The notes under the pieces are model-generated. The model made no database searches and had not been told where the DNA came from. It worked only from the letters and a program-made list of their open reading frames with translations. 5,828 nt of DNA, from positions 1 through 5,828 of the forward strand of contig JAFGSO010000371.1 in the NCBI GenBank assembly GCA_016934605.1, in the 5' to 3' direction. Both the position numbers and the translations under genes were made by a program. This stretch comes from Calditrichota bacterium (lineage in GTDB: Bacteria; Calditrichota; Calditrichia; RBG-13-44-9). Position 1 is the first letter of the stretch. Each line of letters starts with the position of its first letter. Below, one piece after another: positions 5,593 through 5,828 of this stretch.

Positions 5593-5604
5593 TTTTTCGA
5601 AAAA
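5593..5604. repeat. AT-rich palindrome in the OmpA leader
   Basis: TTTTTCGAAAAA is a perfect 12-base palindrome eight bases upstream of the GGAG of the OmpA-family gene on the minus strand. It could be a regulator site or a small mRNA structure near the ribosome site, or simply chance in AT-rich sequence. Confidence 0.25.
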
Positions 5605-5667
5605 ATTCAGAAATCCCTGATACTATGTCACATAAAAACAAAGAAGCGTACTGATAAGTATTTGACT

Positions 5668-5697
5668 AATATAAAAATATCATCATTTTAAAAACAA
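5668..5697 (-). promoter_or_regulatory. Possible sigma70-like promoter for the OmpA-mscS unit
   Basis: On the minus strand TTGTTT (5692-5697) and TATATT (5668-5673) are separated by 18 bases, about 90 bases upstream of ATG 5576. Both boxes are imperfect and the region is so AT-rich that other pairings are possible, so this is only a candidate. The location is right, since no other gene intervenes. Confidence 0.25.
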
Positions 5698-5750
5698 TTC
5701 AGAATAATTTATTCCTTAATATAATTAAAGTAAGTGAATTATCGGATTCC

Positions 5751-5828
5751 ATGAAAAAAAATGAAGTGAATCGGATGAAGAAAGAAACAAGATTACAAGC
5801 CTGTCTGGCCGAAGGACAGGATACAAGA
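5751..5828 (+). CDS. Possible start of an unidentified gene, cut by the window edge (doubtful)
   Basis: From ATG 5751 a frame stays open to the end of the window and reads MKKNEVNRMKKETRLQ, then ACLAEGQDTR. The Lys-rich start suits a cytoplasmic or DNA-binding protein, but 26 residues allow no identification. No good ribosome site precedes it. The last third coincides with the dispersed GC-rich repeat at 5797-5822, so the frame may be an accident of intergenic repeat sequence. A second in-frame ATG lies at 5775. If real, the gene is divergent from the OmpA-family gene and shares its promoter region. Confidence 0.25.
   Translation, partial: MKKNEVNRMKKETRLQACLAEGQDTR
5797..5822 (+). repeat. 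Third copy of the GC-rich dispersed repeat, with hairpin
   Basis: AAGCCTGTCTGGCCGAAGG (5797-5815) matches the minus-strand unit at 1791-1809 at 16 of 19 bases. Over 25 bases it matches the reverse complement of 1820-1844 at 20 positions. Within it CCTGTC (5800-5805) and GACAGG (5815-5820) form a perfect 6-bp stem with a 9-base loop. The copy lies almost 4 kb from the other two and in the opposite orientation, which points to a dispersed family. Confidence 0.55.

Overview
The window (5,828 bases) reads as an ordinary chromosomal stretch from a Gram-negative, two-membrane bacterium, probably of the FCB superphylum (Bacteroidetes, Calditrichaeota, Ignavibacteria and relatives). Two points support this. 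One gene encodes a DUF3078-type outer-membrane protein. Another encodes an OmpA protein whose barrel and OmpA domain are joined by acidic thrombospondin-type-3 repeats, a common design in that group. Several genes have clear Shine-Dalgarno sites (AAAGGAG, GGAGGAGG, GGAG), which is less typical of Bacteroidetes proper and fits a neighbouring lineage better. This placement is inference; no marker gene is present.

Layout from left to right: (1) the 3' end of a PP2C/SpoIIE-type (RsbU-like) serine phosphatase on +, stopping at 586; (2) a 13-bp stem terminator at 589-633 shared with the convergent DUF3078-type gene (651-1520, -); (3) a gene-poor 674-base region (1521-2194) with pyrimidine-rich runs, two tandem copies of a short GC-rich repeat and an imperfect CTCTGCG palindrome; (4) a PAS-PAS-HisKA sensor protein on + (2195-3253, TTG start) that lacks the ATP-binding kinase domain; (5) a convergent two-gene unit on -, transcribed from the right: an OmpA-family protein (4194-5576) followed by an MscS mechanosensitive channel. 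The channel's frame starts at 4115 behind a very strong ribosome site but is cut by an in-frame TAA at 4002-4004, leaving an ORF from 3977 to 3297; (6) an AT-rich intergenic region with a possible promoter for the OmpA unit, a doubtful ORF start at 5751, and a further copy of the GC-rich repeat at the right edge.

The common theme is cell envelope and signalling: a stress-type phosphatase, two outer-membrane proteins, a probable phosphorelay partner and an osmotic safety valve. The OmpA and MscS genes are probably co-transcribed and could together serve wall anchoring and turgor control. I see no CRISPR array, transposase, phage gene, tRNA or rRNA. No convincing new multi-gene system is visible. 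The points most worth following are the nonsense codon in mscS, the kinase-less HisKA protein, and the dispersed repeat families.
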